The position numbers and the translations under genes are program-made. The notes under the pieces are model-generated. The model saw only the letters and a list, made by a program, of their open reading frames with translations, was not told where the DNA came from and searched no databases. Positions 6,724 to 15,439 of a stretch of 64,000 nt of DNA are shown here, piece after piece. Each line of letters opens with the position of its first letter. Position 1 is the first letter of the stretch. The stretch is from assembly GCA_937920235.1 (NCBI GenBank), contig CALGUK010000033.1, forward strand, positions 1 through 64,000, given 5' to 3'. This stretch comes from an uncultured Clostridia bacterium. GTDB taxonomy: Bacteria; Bacillota; Clostridia; Oscillospirales; Acutalibacteraceae.

Positions 6724-8512
6724 ATGAAAATTAAAAAAGTTATATCATTACTGTTAGCTGTCATAATGGGATTTTCTGTTTTACCCGTATCGGTTTTCGG
6801 ATTATCTGAAGGTGACGTAGTCGTTCTTTATACAAATGACGTTCATATTGTGCCATCGATGACTATGCCGTTCTTGCGGCGTATAAGACACAGCTTGAAA
6901 GTGAAGGGAACACGGTTATTACCGTCGATGCGGGAGATGCAATTCAGGGTGAGGTTATAGGCAGCCTGACAAACGGCGAAGCAGTTATTGATCTTATGAA
7001 TGCTGTAGGCTATGATTATGCCGTGCCCGGAAATCATGAGTTCGATTACGGAATGGAAGTTTTTCTTGATATTGCGGAGAATAAAGCGGAATATGAATAT
7101 ATAAGTGCTAATTTTACAGATCTGCGAACGCTGTTACCGGTGCTTGAGCCTTTCGGAATAAAGGATGTTAACGGACTCAAGATTGCTTTTGTGGGTATCA
7201 CAACCCCCGAATCCGTTACCAAGTCAACCCCCGAATATTTTAAGGATGAAAACGGGAGTTTTATATACGGCTTTCCGACGTTTGATATGCAGGACGGTGT
7301 GCTTTATCAGAGCGTGCAAGACAGTGTTGACGAAGCAATTGAACAGGGTGCGGATGTTGTAATCGCCGTCGGTCATCTTGGTATCCTCGGTATATCGGAA
7401 AATTGGAAGTCCACAGACATCATAGCAAATACTAACGGTATTGACGCATTTATAGATGCACATTCGCACGAAAAAATAGAAGGAGATACCTATAAAAACA
7501 AGGATAATGAGGAAGTAATTCTTTCTTCTACACAAACAAAATTCGAGTATTTCGGAAAACTCACTATATCCGAAAACGGCATTAAGACGGAACTTATAGA
7601 AACGGCAGAGGTGGATGTCGCTTCTATGTCGGACGAAGCAAAAAACGAATATGATCGTGTGAAAAACATTGTTGACGGATATAACGAACAGATTGCATAT
7701 CTGTATGACCCGGTGGGAGTTTCTGAGGTGAAGCTCATTGCATACGACGAAACAGGAAACTGGCTTGTAAGAAAATCAGAGACAAATATGGGTGATTTTG
7801 TAGCCGATGCATACCGTTATGTAACGGGCGCCGATGTAGCAATATGTAACGGAGGCGGAGTCCGATCTGAAATCGAGGCAGGCTCGGTAGCGAGAATCGA
7901 CGTTATGAATGTAAATCCCTGGAATAACGAAATGTGTGTAATTGAGGCTACGGGACAGCAGATTGCCGATGTACTTGAACACGGTGTTTGTGAGTATCCG
8001 CAGCTCTCGGGAGGATTTTTCCAGGTCTCAGGTGTAACCTTTGAGGTTGATGCGTGGAAAGAAAGTCCCGTAATAAAAGATGCTTGGGGAAATTTCGTTA
8101 AAATCAACGACACCCTTGACAGACGGGTAAGGAATATTAAAATAGGCGGAGTGCCGATTGATCTTGAAAAACCTATACATTGGCAGGAAGCACCTATGTG
8201 CTCACTCAGGGCGGAGACGGTTTGACAATGCTTGACGGTGCTAAGGTCATATCACAGCAAGGACTTCCGTGTGATTCCGATATGCTGTTAATGTATTTTG
8301 AAGAGGTATTGGGAAAAAGAATAACAGCAGAAAAATACGGCAACCCTGCAGGCGACGGAAGAATAAAAATCAATACAACGGATCCTATTGAAGAATGTGA
8401 ACATATGTGTCATAAAAAAGGTGTTAAAGGATTTGTCTGGAAAATTGTGAGATTTTTCTGCAAGATTTTTAAGCTTAATCCCCTATGCGATTGCGGTACT
8501 TTGCATTATTGA
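6724..8512 (+). pseudogene. Secreted 5'-nucleotidase/metallophosphatase, two frameshifts
   Basis: Read across three frames this encodes one 5'-nucleotidase (UshA/CpdB-like), a secreted two-metal enzyme hydrolysing nucleotides. Frame 1 (from 6724) gives a signal peptide and VVLYTNDVH; after CAT at 6844-6846 the protein continues as CAIDDYAVLAAYKTQLESEG in another frame, as if two extra bases (AT) were inserted. That frame runs through VDAGDAIQGE, VPGNHEFDYG, AHSHEK and CNGGGVRSEI to about 8171, where an A5 run seems one A short; the third frame continues TYTLAGSTYVLTQGGDGL to a Cys-rich C-terminus ending at 8512. Either a true pseudogene, a phase-variable gene or assembly indels. The longest intact piece is 6996-8225. 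Confidence 0.85.
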
Positions 8513-8521
8513 TCAGTAAAT

Positions 8522-8565
8522 AAAAAAAGGAACAAACCGAGGATTTTCGCGTTTGTTCCTTTTTG
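8522..8565. terminator. Bidirectional terminator
   Basis: AGGAACAAAC (8528-8537) pairs with GTTTGTTCCT (8551-8560), with an A-run on the left and T-run on the right. It serves both the nucleotidase locus and the minus-strand SCP2 gene. Confidence 0.85.
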
Positions 8566-8566
8566 C

Positions 8567-8893
8567 TTATTTATTTAAGAGATTCAAAACGGTGATAACA
8601 GCATCGGCATCTCCGTCTATATTCAGCTTACCGCTTCCGCAGGCATCAATCGGATCGAGTTTTCCGTCAATAATCTTTGTAAGGTTTGTCGGATTAACTG
8701 TAACAATTGCATTTCTGTCATAGTATTCATAAGGCTCAACATTCACATTGTGATCCTTTACCTCGATATAGAAAATACCGTCAACCTTTTTTCCTTCAAG
8801 ATTGATCTGCAAAGCAACAATACCGTCAATACCTGAAGCATCAGCCTTGCTGAATTTGGATTTTACTTTTTTGACAATCTGTTCATATGTCAT
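8567..8893 (-). CDS. SCP2 sterol-binding domain protein
   Basis: A 108-residue stand-alone SCP2-type lipid-binding domain. The fold pattern is visible as alternating strands (GIVALQINLEGKKVDGIFYIEVKDHNVNVEP) followed by the conserved end of the family: AIVTVNPTNLTKIIDGKLDPIDA and GKLNIDGDADAVITVLNLL. Such small proteins are common in Clostridia and are thought to bind an acyl or other hydrophobic ligand; no substrate is known. The ATG follows AAGGAGTG. It is transcribed alone, towards the shared terminator. Confidence 0.85.
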   Translation of the reverse strand: MTYEQIVKKVKSKFSKADASGIDGIVALQINLEGKKVDGIFYIEVKDHNVNVEPYEYYDRNAIVTVNPTNLTKIIDGKLDPIDACGSGKLNIDGDADAVITVLNLLNK

Positions 8894-9119
8894 AGTGTGT
8901 TTTCACTCCTTGATTTTGTTTTGATAATAATATCATACCCTGATTTATTTTGCAAATTTCATAAAGATGAGTTTGTGTCAGAAAAAAAGCGAAAAAACAC
9001 TCGGAATTGCGGTTATTCTGTATTTTGTATAATCAATTTGAATAAAAAATACCTTTTATAAATTTTAATAATGACAATATCTACAAAATATAAAAATTTT
9101 AAAAAATTCAATATTTTTA
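8894..9119. other. AT-rich intergenic region
   Basis: About 225 bases between the divergent SCP2 and hydrolase genes, very rich in A and T, with no open frame carrying a ribosome site. Apart from the hydrolase promoter (9120-9148) and leader hairpins (9159-9195) just beyond it, I see no structure. Confidence 0.5.
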
Positions 9120-9148
9120 ATGACAAAATAATCAATTTGTAGTATAAT
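9120..9148 (+). promoter_or_regulatory. Promoter for hydrolase-miaB unit
   Basis: ATGACA (9120-9125), 17 bases, TATAAT (9143-9148), placing the transcript start near 9155, immediately before two hairpins. Confidence 0.6.
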
Positions 9149-9158
9149 AAAACCATTA

Positions 9159-9206
9159 ATATGCAGAAGTCTGCATATATGACGGACGGAGTCCGAATTA
9201 AGGAGG
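9159..9206 (+). promoter_or_regulatory. Two leader hairpins before the ribosome binding site
   Basis: ATATGCAG-AAGT-CTGCATAT (9159-9178) and CGGAC-GGA-GTCCG (9183-9195) are adjacent perfect hairpins at the predicted 5' end of the mRNA; the Shine-Dalgarno AAGGAGG (9200-9206) follows. A 5' hairpin commonly stabilises mRNA in Gram-positives; a regulatory role is only inferred. Confidence 0.5.
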
Positions 9207-9214
9207 AAATTGTT

Positions 9215-10156
9215 ATGGCATTGGTAAAAAAAGAGGCTTATTTTAATTCATCTGACGGAATAAATAAGATCAGAACTCTCATCTGGGAAGATGATGAACT
9301 TACTCCAATCGGTATTGTTCAGCTTACTCACGGTATGGCAGAGCATATTGCACGTTATGACGCGTTTGCACAGTTCCTTGCACATAACGGCTTTGTTGTC
9401 TGCGGCAATGATCACCTTGGTCACGGTAAGAGTATTACAGAGCGTTCTCAGATAGGCTATATGGGTGCTGAAAACGGCGATAAACGTCTCGTTGATGATA
9501 TGCACATTCTCACTAAAATTATGAAAAAAAGAAATCCGGGCCTTCCGTATTTCCTTTTCGGACATTCTATGGGTTCTTTCTGCTCAAGAGTTTATGCCGT
9601 ACATTTCGGCTATGAGCTCGACGGTCTCATTCTCTGCGGAACGGGTGATATGCCCGATATCATCAATGCAGGTGTCGATCTTATCGATATGCTTGTCAAC
9701 AAATACGGTCATACAAGACGAGTTGACAAGATGGCAGAAATTATGAATAAAGGTTTCTCAATGATGGGATCCGATAAGGACAATCCTCTTGCCTGGCTTT
9801 CGGAAAATGCCGAGAACAGACTCAACTATTCAAACGACGAGCTTTGCGGATTTACATATACATTGGCGGGCTACCGTGATATTTACAATCTTATGCGTGA
9901 GGCCTGTGATTCTGATTGGGCATACAGAATCCCCAAGGAATTACCCGTAATGGTTATTTCAGGTGCTAATGACCCGGTCGGTATGAACGGCAAAGGTGTT
10001 CTCGCCGTTGCTGACAGCCTTGTTGCCGCAGGCATTGAGCCCACAACTATTCTTTATCCCGGTATGCGTCACGAAATTCTCAATGAAACAGATTGTGACA
10101 TTGTCTATAACGATGTCCTTTCATTTTTACATTCAGTTTACACTAAGGAAGTATAA
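9215..10156 (+). CDS. Alpha/beta hydrolase, monoacylglycerol lipase-like
   Basis: A 313-residue serine hydrolase of the Hydrolase_4 / lysophospholipase-monoglyceride lipase group. The oxyanion segment LTHGMAEHIARYD (about 38-50), the nucleophile elbow FGHSMGSF with the serine (about 115), the acid in MVISGANDPVG (about 258) and the histidine in YPGMRHEIL (about 288) make a complete triad. No signal peptide, so it is cytoplasmic. The frame is open from 9161, but AAGGAGG at 9200-9206 selects the ATG at 9215. It lies two bases before the miaB start, so the two are co-transcribed, though no functional link is evident. Confidence 0.92.
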   Translation: MALVKKEAYFNSSDGINKIRTLIWEDDELTPIGIVQLTHGMAEHIARYDAFAQFLAHNGFVVCGNDHLGHGKSITERSQIGYMGAENGDKRLVDDMHILTKIMKKRNPGLPYFLFGHSMGSFCSRVYAVHFGYELDGLILCGTGDMPDIINAGVDLIDMLVNKYGHTRRVDKMAEIMNKGFSMMGSDKDNPLAWLSENAENRLNYSNDELCGFTYTLAGYRDIYNLMREACDSDWAYRIPKELPVMVISGANDPVGMNGKGVLAVADSLVAAGIEPTTILYPGMRHEILNETDCDIVYNDVLSFLHSVYTKEV

Positions 10157-10158
10157 TA

Positions 10159-11568
10159 TTGACAAACTTTGTATCCAGCGAACAAATTGAAGCACAAAAG
10201 AAAACAGCAGACCGTGTTGCCGAGATGCTTTTGATTCGTCACGGAAAAACTCCGAAAGCCTTTGTTCACACATACGGCTGTCAGGGGAATGTTGCCGACA
10301 GTGAAAGAATAAAAGGACTTCTCTCTCTTATGGGATATACGATGACTGAGGACAGAGAAAATGCCGACCTCATTCTCTATAATACCTGTGCAATTCGTGA
10401 ACATGCCGAGGACCGTGTTTTCGGAAATATCGGTGCAATAAAAAAATTGAAACAGAAAAATCCGGAACTTATCATTGCATTGTGCGGCTGCATGATGCAG
10501 CAGGAGCATATCCGTGAAAAGCTGTTCAGAAGCTATCCCTTTGTCGACATTGTTTTCGGAACACATAATCAGTACAGAGTGCCTGAAATTTTTGAAAATT
10601 ATCTTATGAGAGGAAAAAGATTTTTCGCAGATATGACGGAGACTAACGAGGTTGCCGAGGGTATCCCCGCACTTCGAGATAACTCGGCAAAGGCCTGGTT
10701 GCCCATTATGTACGGATGTGACAACTTCTGCACATACTGTGTTGTCCCTTATGTCAGAGGCAGAGAACGAAGCCGAAAATCAGCCGATATTATCGCTGAG
10801 GCAAAACAGATTATCGCAGAAGGCTATAAGGATATTACACTTCTCGGTCAGAATGTCAATTCATACGGTAAAGGACTTGACGAGGATATAAATTTTTCAA
10901 AGCTTATAAGAGAAATCAATGAGCTTGAGGGCGATTTCACAATCCGCTTTATGACTTCTCACCCCAAGGACTGCACAAAAGAGCTTATCGATACGATTGC
11001 CGAGTGTGAAAAAGCATCAAAGCATATTCATCTTCCTGTTCAGTCGGGAAATAACAGAATTCTTAAAGAGATGAACCGCAGATATACCCGCGAGCATTAC
11101 CTTGAGCTTATAAACTATGCAAAAGAAAAAATTGAAGGTCTTTCGCTTACAAGTGATATAATTGTCGGCTTTCCGGGTGAAACGTATGAAGAATTTCGTG
11201 ATACTCTGTCACTTGTGAAAGAGGTCGGTTACACATCGTTATTCACATTTATTTTCTCATCGAGAAAAGGTACAAAAGCCGCTTCAATGCTTGACCCGGT
11301 GCCTTATGAAGAAAAGAATAAATGGTTCAAGGAGCTTTGCGACCTGCAGGAAGAAATCGCAGCTACACACAGCGCGGATATGAAGGGTAAAACCTATCGC
11401 GTGCTTTGTGAGGGAAAAAGCAAAACACTTGAAGGCTATTTAGCAGGTCGTACTGACGGCAACGTTATTATTGAGTTCCCGTCACATAATGAAGATTTAA
11501 TCGGCAAATTCTGTTATGTAAAAGTAACGGAGCCGTTAAATTGGCTCGTCAGAGGCGAGTTAGTATAA
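10159..11568 (+). CDS. miaB: tRNA-2-methylthio-N6-isopentenyladenosine synthase
   Basis: MiaB is a radical-SAM enzyme that adds the 2-methylthio group to i6A37, acting after MiaA (17711 in this window). The order is complete: N-terminal UPF0004 domain with HTYGCQGNVADSERI and CAIREHAEDR and CGCMMQQ cysteines, the radical-SAM motif YGCDNFCTYCVVPYVRGRE (about 190), and a C-terminal TRAM domain (about 400-469). At 469 residues it is of normal length. The start is TTG, preceded by AAGGAAG about nine bases upstream. Confidence 0.96.
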   Translation: MTNFVSSEQIEAQKKTADRVAEMLLIRHGKTPKAFVHTYGCQGNVADSERIKGLLSLMGYTMTEDRENADLILYNTCAIREHAEDRVFGNIGAIKKLKQKNPELIIALCGCMMQQEHIREKLFRSYPFVDIVFGTHNQYRVPEIFENYLMRGKRFFADMTETNEVAEGIPALRDNSAKAWLPIMYGCDNFCTYCVVPYVRGRERSRKSADIIAEAKQIIAEGYKDITLLGQNVNSYGKGLDEDINFSKLIREINELEGDFTIRFMTSHPKDCTKELIDTIAECEKASKHIHLPVQSGNNRILKEMNRRYTREHYLELINYAKEKIEGLSLTSDIIVGFPGETYEEFRDTLSLVKEVGYTSLFTFIFSSRKGTKAASMLDPVPYEEKNKWFKELCDLQEEIAATHSADMKGKTYRVLCEGKSKTLEGYLAGRTDGNVIIEFPSHNEDLIGKFCYVKVTEPLNWLVRGELV

Positions 11569-11608
11569 ATCAAGTCAAAAATATGTTAAAATAAAGGAGT
11601 ACAAAACA

Positions 11609-12037
11609 ATGTCACTTGAAAAACTTACAAGAGAGCTCGGAAAAGCAATTCAGCAGGATGAAAGATATCTTGCAATGCAAAAGGCAATTGAAGCCAATGA
11701 AAAGGATACTGCCCTCAATGAACTTATGGGTAAAATTCAGCTTATCCAGGTTTCATATCAGCACGAAGCATCAAAGGAAGAGCCTAACGAAGATAAAATG
11801 AAGGCATACGATGAGGAATTCCGCGGTGTATATACCGAAATTATGATGAATCCCAATATGCAGGCTTATGAAAAGGCAAGACAGGAAATTGACGAGCTTA
11901 TGAACTACCTTACCGGTATCCTTGCAATGTGCGTAAACGGCGACGATCCGGATACATGCGATCCCAAGGCACATCAGTGCGGCGGAGATTGCTCAGGATG
12001 TCATTGTGATTGCGGCGACGAGGGCTGCAACCATTAA
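11609..12037 (+). CDS. YlbF/YmcA family protein with Cys-rich tail
   Basis: The first ~110 residues are a helical YlbF/YmcA (DUF964) domain. In Bacillus the YlbF-YmcA-YaaT complex carries Fe-S clusters and affects RNase Y, sporulation and biofilm formation. Here the domain is followed by a 30-residue tail with nine cysteines (CVNGDDPDTCDP, then HQCGGDCSGCHCDCGDEGC), suggesting metal or Fe-S binding. AAAGGAG lies before the ATG. The gene is 40 bases after miaB and 240 before mutS, the same neighbourhood it often has in Clostridia. Confidence 0.88.
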   Translation: MSLEKLTRELGKAIQQDERYLAMQKAIEANEKDTALNELMGKIQLIQVSYQHEASKEEPNEDKMKAYDEEFRGVYTEIMMNPNMQAYEKARQEIDELMNYLTGILAMCVNGDDPDTCDPKAHQCGGDCSGCHCDCGDEGCNH

Positions 12038-12211
12038 TTATTTTGTGAATACCTATTGACCTGTTTCGATGCAAATCTACACGGTGAATTTTACGTCTTT
12101 TTTGCCTCCAAATACTTGATAATACACAAAGTATTATCTTTGCTTTTGAAACAATCTGACAAAAATTTACTCGTGTATATTTACATCACAAAATCAATAG
12201 GCATTCACTAT

Positions 12212-12248
12212 GCTTATTGCAGAGCATCTCTAATGACCTGCAATAAGC
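12212..12248 (+). repeat. Inverted repeat in the mutS leader
   Basis: GCTTATTGCAG (12212-12222) and CTGCAATAAGC (12238-12248) form a perfect 11-bp stem with a 15-base loop, ending 31 bases before the mutS ATG. It is followed by AAAAAA rather than T, so it is not a plus-strand intrinsic terminator. The rest of 12038-12279 shows no credible gene. Confidence 0.6.
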
Positions 12249-12279
12249 AAAAAATCTATTAACTGAGAAGGAAAAAAAT

Positions 12280-14886
12280 ATGGCACTTTCACCTATGATG
12301 CAGCAGTATTTTGAAATAAAAAAGAATTATGAAGACACCATATTGATGTTCCGTCTTGGCGATTTCTATGAGATGTTTTTTGACGATGCCAGGGTTGCAT
12401 CAAAAGAGCTTGAGCTTGTTTTAACGGGCAGAGACTGCGGTGAAGAAGAACGTGCTCCAATGTGTGGTGTACCATTCCATAGTGCAGACGGATATATCGC
12501 CAAACTGGTGTCACGCGGATATAAGGTTGCTATCTGCGAACAGATGGAGGATCCCGCAACGGCAAAGGGAATTGTAAAACGCGATGTAATCCGTGTAATC
12601 ACTCCAGGTACTGTTATCGAGAGTTCAATGCTTGATGAGTCAAAAAATAATTATCTTGCTTCTGTCTGTGCATCTGACGGCAAGGTCGGAATCTGTTTTA
12701 TCGATATTTCAACAGGCGAGGTCAATTTAACGGAGTTTTCAGAAAATGTGGAACAACGTGTAATTAATGAGATGGGACGCTATAACCCGACTGAGATTAT
12801 TCTCAGCAAAGAGGTTGTCTCGTTTAATGCCTTAAAGGACTTTATTTCCAAAAAGCTTGAAGCGTCTGTTGAGTTATTGATTGAAGAGTTTGAGCTTGTA
12901 AATGCCGAAAAAATATGTAAAGAGCATTTCAGGATAAACGAGTTATCCTCTATTGCACTTAATCAGCGTAATACCGCTGTATGTGCTCTCGGTGCAGCAT
13001 TATCATATCTCCGCGCAACGCAAAAGAGAGATCTTGAGAATATCAGAGATGTCAATTTTTATACTGACGCAAAGCTTATGAGTCTTGGCATTTCCGCAAT
13101 CCGTAATCTTGAACTTTTAGAAACCATGAGGGACAGAGACCGCAAGGGATCGCTTCTCTGGGTGCTGGATAAAACAAAAACAGCCATGGGCAAACGTATG
13201 CTGCGTTCTTTTGTCGAGCGTCCTTTATACGATTGTGCCGAGATTTCAAAAAGACTTAATGCGGTTGACGAGCTGTATAAAAATACCGAGCTTCGTGAAA
13301 ATGAATCAGATCTTCTTGCAGGCGTTTATGATATGGAGCGTCTTATGACGAGAGTCGTATATAACACCGCAAATGCAAAAGAGCTTCTCTCCCTTAAAAC
13401 CACACTCGAAAAGCTTCCGGAAATCAAGTCAAATCTTAAAAATTCGGGATGTATTCTGCTTCGATATATATATAATGAGATTGATGTCCTGGAGGATGTA
13501 TGCAGTCTCATAGATGTCGCCGTTAAAGAGGATGCGCCTTTTTCCGTTCGCGAGGGCGGAATGATTAAGGACGGCTTCAATAAAGAGCTTGATGAACTTC
13601 GTGATATAGTCAACGGAGGTAAAAGCGTTCTTGCCAAGCTTGAAGCCGATGAGCAGGAAAAGACGGGTATTAAAAAACTCCGCATCGGTTACAATAAGGT
13701 TTTCGGATATTACTTCGAAGTACTTAATACATATAAAGAGCTTGTCCCCGAAAATTACATAAGAAAGCAGACCTTATCAAATTGCGAAAGATATATTACT
13801 GAAGAACTTAAAAATCTCGAAACAAGAGTTCTCGGAGCACAGGAGCGTATTGTGGGGCTTGAATACGAAATTTTCAATTCTATCCGCAAAAAGATCGCAG
13901 GGGAGTATCTAAGAACTCAGCGTACAGCTCATGCAATTGCACTTCTCGATGTTCTCTGTTCATTTGCCGCTGTCTCCGTTAAAAATAATTATACGAGACC
14001 CGATATAAATGACAGAGGAATCATAAGAATTTCCGAGGGCAGACATCCGGTTGTTGAAGCTTTGCAGAAAAAAACACTTTTTGTGCCTAACGATACAGTC
14101 CTTGACTGTGACGATAACCGAATGGCTGTTATAACAGGACCCAATATGGCAGGTAAGTCAACTTATATGCGACAGATTGCAATTATTACGATTATGGCAC
14201 AAATGGGTTGCTTTGTCCCTGCAAAATCAGCGGATATAGGTATTGTTGACAGCATTTTTACCCGTGTCGGTGCATCCGATGATTTGGCATCGGGTCAGTC
14301 AACCTTTATGGTCGAAATGAACGAGGTTGCCGAAATTCTTAAATATGCAACAAAAAACAGTCTTATAATTCTCGACGAAATCGGTCGCGGAACTTCAACC
14401 TTTGACGGTATGAGTATTGCTCGCTCCGTTGTTGAGTATATTGCCGATAAAAAGAAAATCGGTGCAAAAACACTTTTCGCAACGCATTATCACGAATTGT
14501 CCGAACTTGAAAATACGGTTGACGGCGTAAAAAACTACAATATTGCAGTTAAAAAACGTGGTGACGATATTACATTCTTACGCCGAATTGTCCGTGGCGG
14601 TGCCGACGGAAGCTACGGTATCGAGGTTGCAAAACTTGCAGGTGTGCCTGACAATGTGATCAAACGAGCAAAAGCAATTCTTAAAACTCTCGAAGATAAC
14701 GATTTAATGAAACCTAAAATGGTTGCGGACATCCAGGAAGAAAAAGAACCGGAAATTCAGATGTCCTTTGAATCAAATTCAAGAGAATACATTATGGACA
14801 GACTCCGCACAATCGACATAAATACTCTGAGCCCAATCGAAGCAATGGGACTTCTATACGAACTTATCGACAAAGCAAAGAACTAA
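12280..14886 (+). CDS. mutS: DNA mismatch repair protein MutS
   Basis: MutS recognises mismatched or looped-out bases and recruits MutL. This 868-residue protein is full length. The mismatch-probing FYE motif is in LGDFYEMFFDDA (about residue 27-38); the Walker A TGPNMAGKSTYM is near 620, Walker B-type ILDEIGRGTSTFDG near 698, and ATHYHEL near 735. The C-terminal dimerisation helix-turn-helix (GLLYELIDKAKN) is intact. GAGAAGGA precedes the ATG. It is separated from mutL by a repeat and two AT-rich genes, whereas the pair is often adjacent. Confidence 0.98.
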   Translation: MALSPMMQQYFEIKKNYEDTILMFRLGDFYEMFFDDARVASKELELVLTGRDCGEEERAPMCGVPFHSADGYIAKLVSRGYKVAICEQMEDPATAKGIVKRDVIRVITPGTVIESSMLDESKNNYLASVCASDGKVGICFIDISTGEVNLTEFSENVEQRVINEMGRYNPTEIILSKEVVSFNALKDFISKKLEASVELLIEEFELVNAEKICKEHFRINELSSIALNQRNTAVCALGAALSYLRATQKRDLENIRDVNFYTDAKLMSLGISAIRNLELLETMRDRDRKGSLLWVLDKTKTAMGKRMLRSFVERPLYDCAEISKRLNAVDELYKNTELRENESDLLAGVYDMERLMTRVVYNTANAKELLSLKTTLEKLPEIKSNLKNSGCILLRYIYNEIDVLEDVCSLIDVAVKEDAPFSVREGGMIKDGFNKELDELRDIVNGGKSVLAKLEADEQEKTGIKKLRIGYNKVFGYYFEVLNTYKELVPENYIRKQTLSNCERYITEELKNLETRVLGAQERIVGLEYEIFNSIRKKIAGEYLRTQRTAHAIALLDVLCSFAAVSVKNNYTRPDINDRGIIRISEGRHPVVEALQKKTLFVPNDTVLDCDDNRMAVITGPNMAGKSTYMRQIAIITIMAQMGCFVPAKSADIGIVDSIFTRVGASDDLASGQSTFMVEMNEVAEILKYATKNSLIILDEIGRGTSTFDGMSIARSVVEYIADKKKIGAKTLFATHYHELSELENTVDGVKNYNIAVKKRGDDITFLRRIVRGGADGSYGIEVAKLAGVPDNVIKRAKAILKTLEDNDLMKPKMVADIQEEKEPEIQMSFESNSREYIMDRLRTIDINTLSPIEAMGLLYELIDKAKN

Positions 14887-14890
14887 ACTA

Positions 14891-15000
14891 CGCGTAGTGG
14901 TAGGCTTCCATGCCTGCATTACAAAACACGCGTAGTGGCAGGCTTCCATGCCTGCATCACAAAACATGCGTAGTGGCAGGCTTCCATGCCTGCATATATG
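14891..15000 (+). repeat. 38-bp tandem repeat, three copies, palindromic core
   Basis: Copies at 14891-14928, 14929-14966 and a partial third at 14967-15000 differ at only a few bases. Each carries the imperfect palindrome GCAGGC-TTCCAT-GCCTGC preceded by GCGTAGTG. It starts five bases after the mutS stop and ends next to the cytidine deaminase ribosome site. It may act as a stack of hairpins limiting readthrough, or be a mobile intergenic repeat. Three short contiguous copies without spacers exclude a CRISPR array. Confidence 0.9.
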
Positions 15001-15010
15001 GGGAATGTGA

Positions 15011-15421
15011 ATGAAAAGATACAAATTAAACAATACAGATAAAAAACTAATTGAAATTGGCTTAGAAGTATTGAAAGACAATTTTGATGACGGTATTTAT
15101 AATCATACTGTCGGTTGTGCAATTTTATGCAAAAACGGCAATATTTATAAAGGTGTCAATTGTGATGGCTTACATGGTTCTTGTGCCGAATATATCACAA
15201 TGGGAATTGCTATTTCAGCAGGAGAAAGAGATTTTGATACAATCGTAGCTGTTCACGAAAAGCACTTGAATGGTGTTATTTCACCTTGTGGTAATTGCAG
15301 ACAAATGTTGCTTTCCTATTGCCCTGATATAAAGGTAATCGTAAATGATGAAAATGGTAAACTTATAAAAGTCAAGGCAAAAGACTTATTACCTTTTGCT
15401 TGGAAACCGTCAACTTATTAA
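15011..15421 (+). CDS. Cytidine deaminase-like protein (blasticidin-S deaminase type)
   Basis: A 136-residue zinc-dependent deaminase of the CDA fold. The zinc and catalytic motifs are clear: GSCAE (about residues 57-61, Cys and catalytic Glu) and PCGNCRQ (about 97-103). The end, LLPFAWKPSTY, and overall shape resemble both small cytidine deaminases and blasticidin-S deaminases; the substrate cannot be decided from sequence. GGGGAA precedes the ATG. It is more AT-rich than mutS and mutL, and with the next gene forms a small insert between them, suggesting acquisition by transfer. Confidence 0.85.
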   Translation: MKRYKLNNTDKKLIEIGLEVLKDNFDDGIYNHTVGCAILCKNGNIYKGVNCDGLHGSCAEYITMGIAISAGERDFDTIVAVHEKHLNGVISPCGNCRQMLLSYCPDIKVIVNDENGKLIKVKAKDLLPFAWKPSTY

Positions 15422-15439
15422 ACATCGGGAGATAAGAAT

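Noticed and set aside
8180..8512. Independent small Cys-rich protein starting with TTG
   Set aside because: Sequence TYTLAGSTYVLTQGGDGL continues the nucleotidase C-terminal domain; it is the third piece of the frameshifted gene.
12056..12262. 68-codon plus-strand frame with TTG start before mutS
   Set aside because: No ribosome site, poor composition, contains the 11-bp inverted repeat; no protein-like pattern.
14891..15000. Possible CRISPR array
   Set aside because: Copies are contiguous without unique spacers, only three, and no cas genes are present.
14854..15122. Minus-strand frames with repeated ACHYACFVMQAWKPATTR-like units
   Set aside because: Simply the translation of the 38-bp DNA repeat; overlaps mutS and the deaminase and has no ribosome site.
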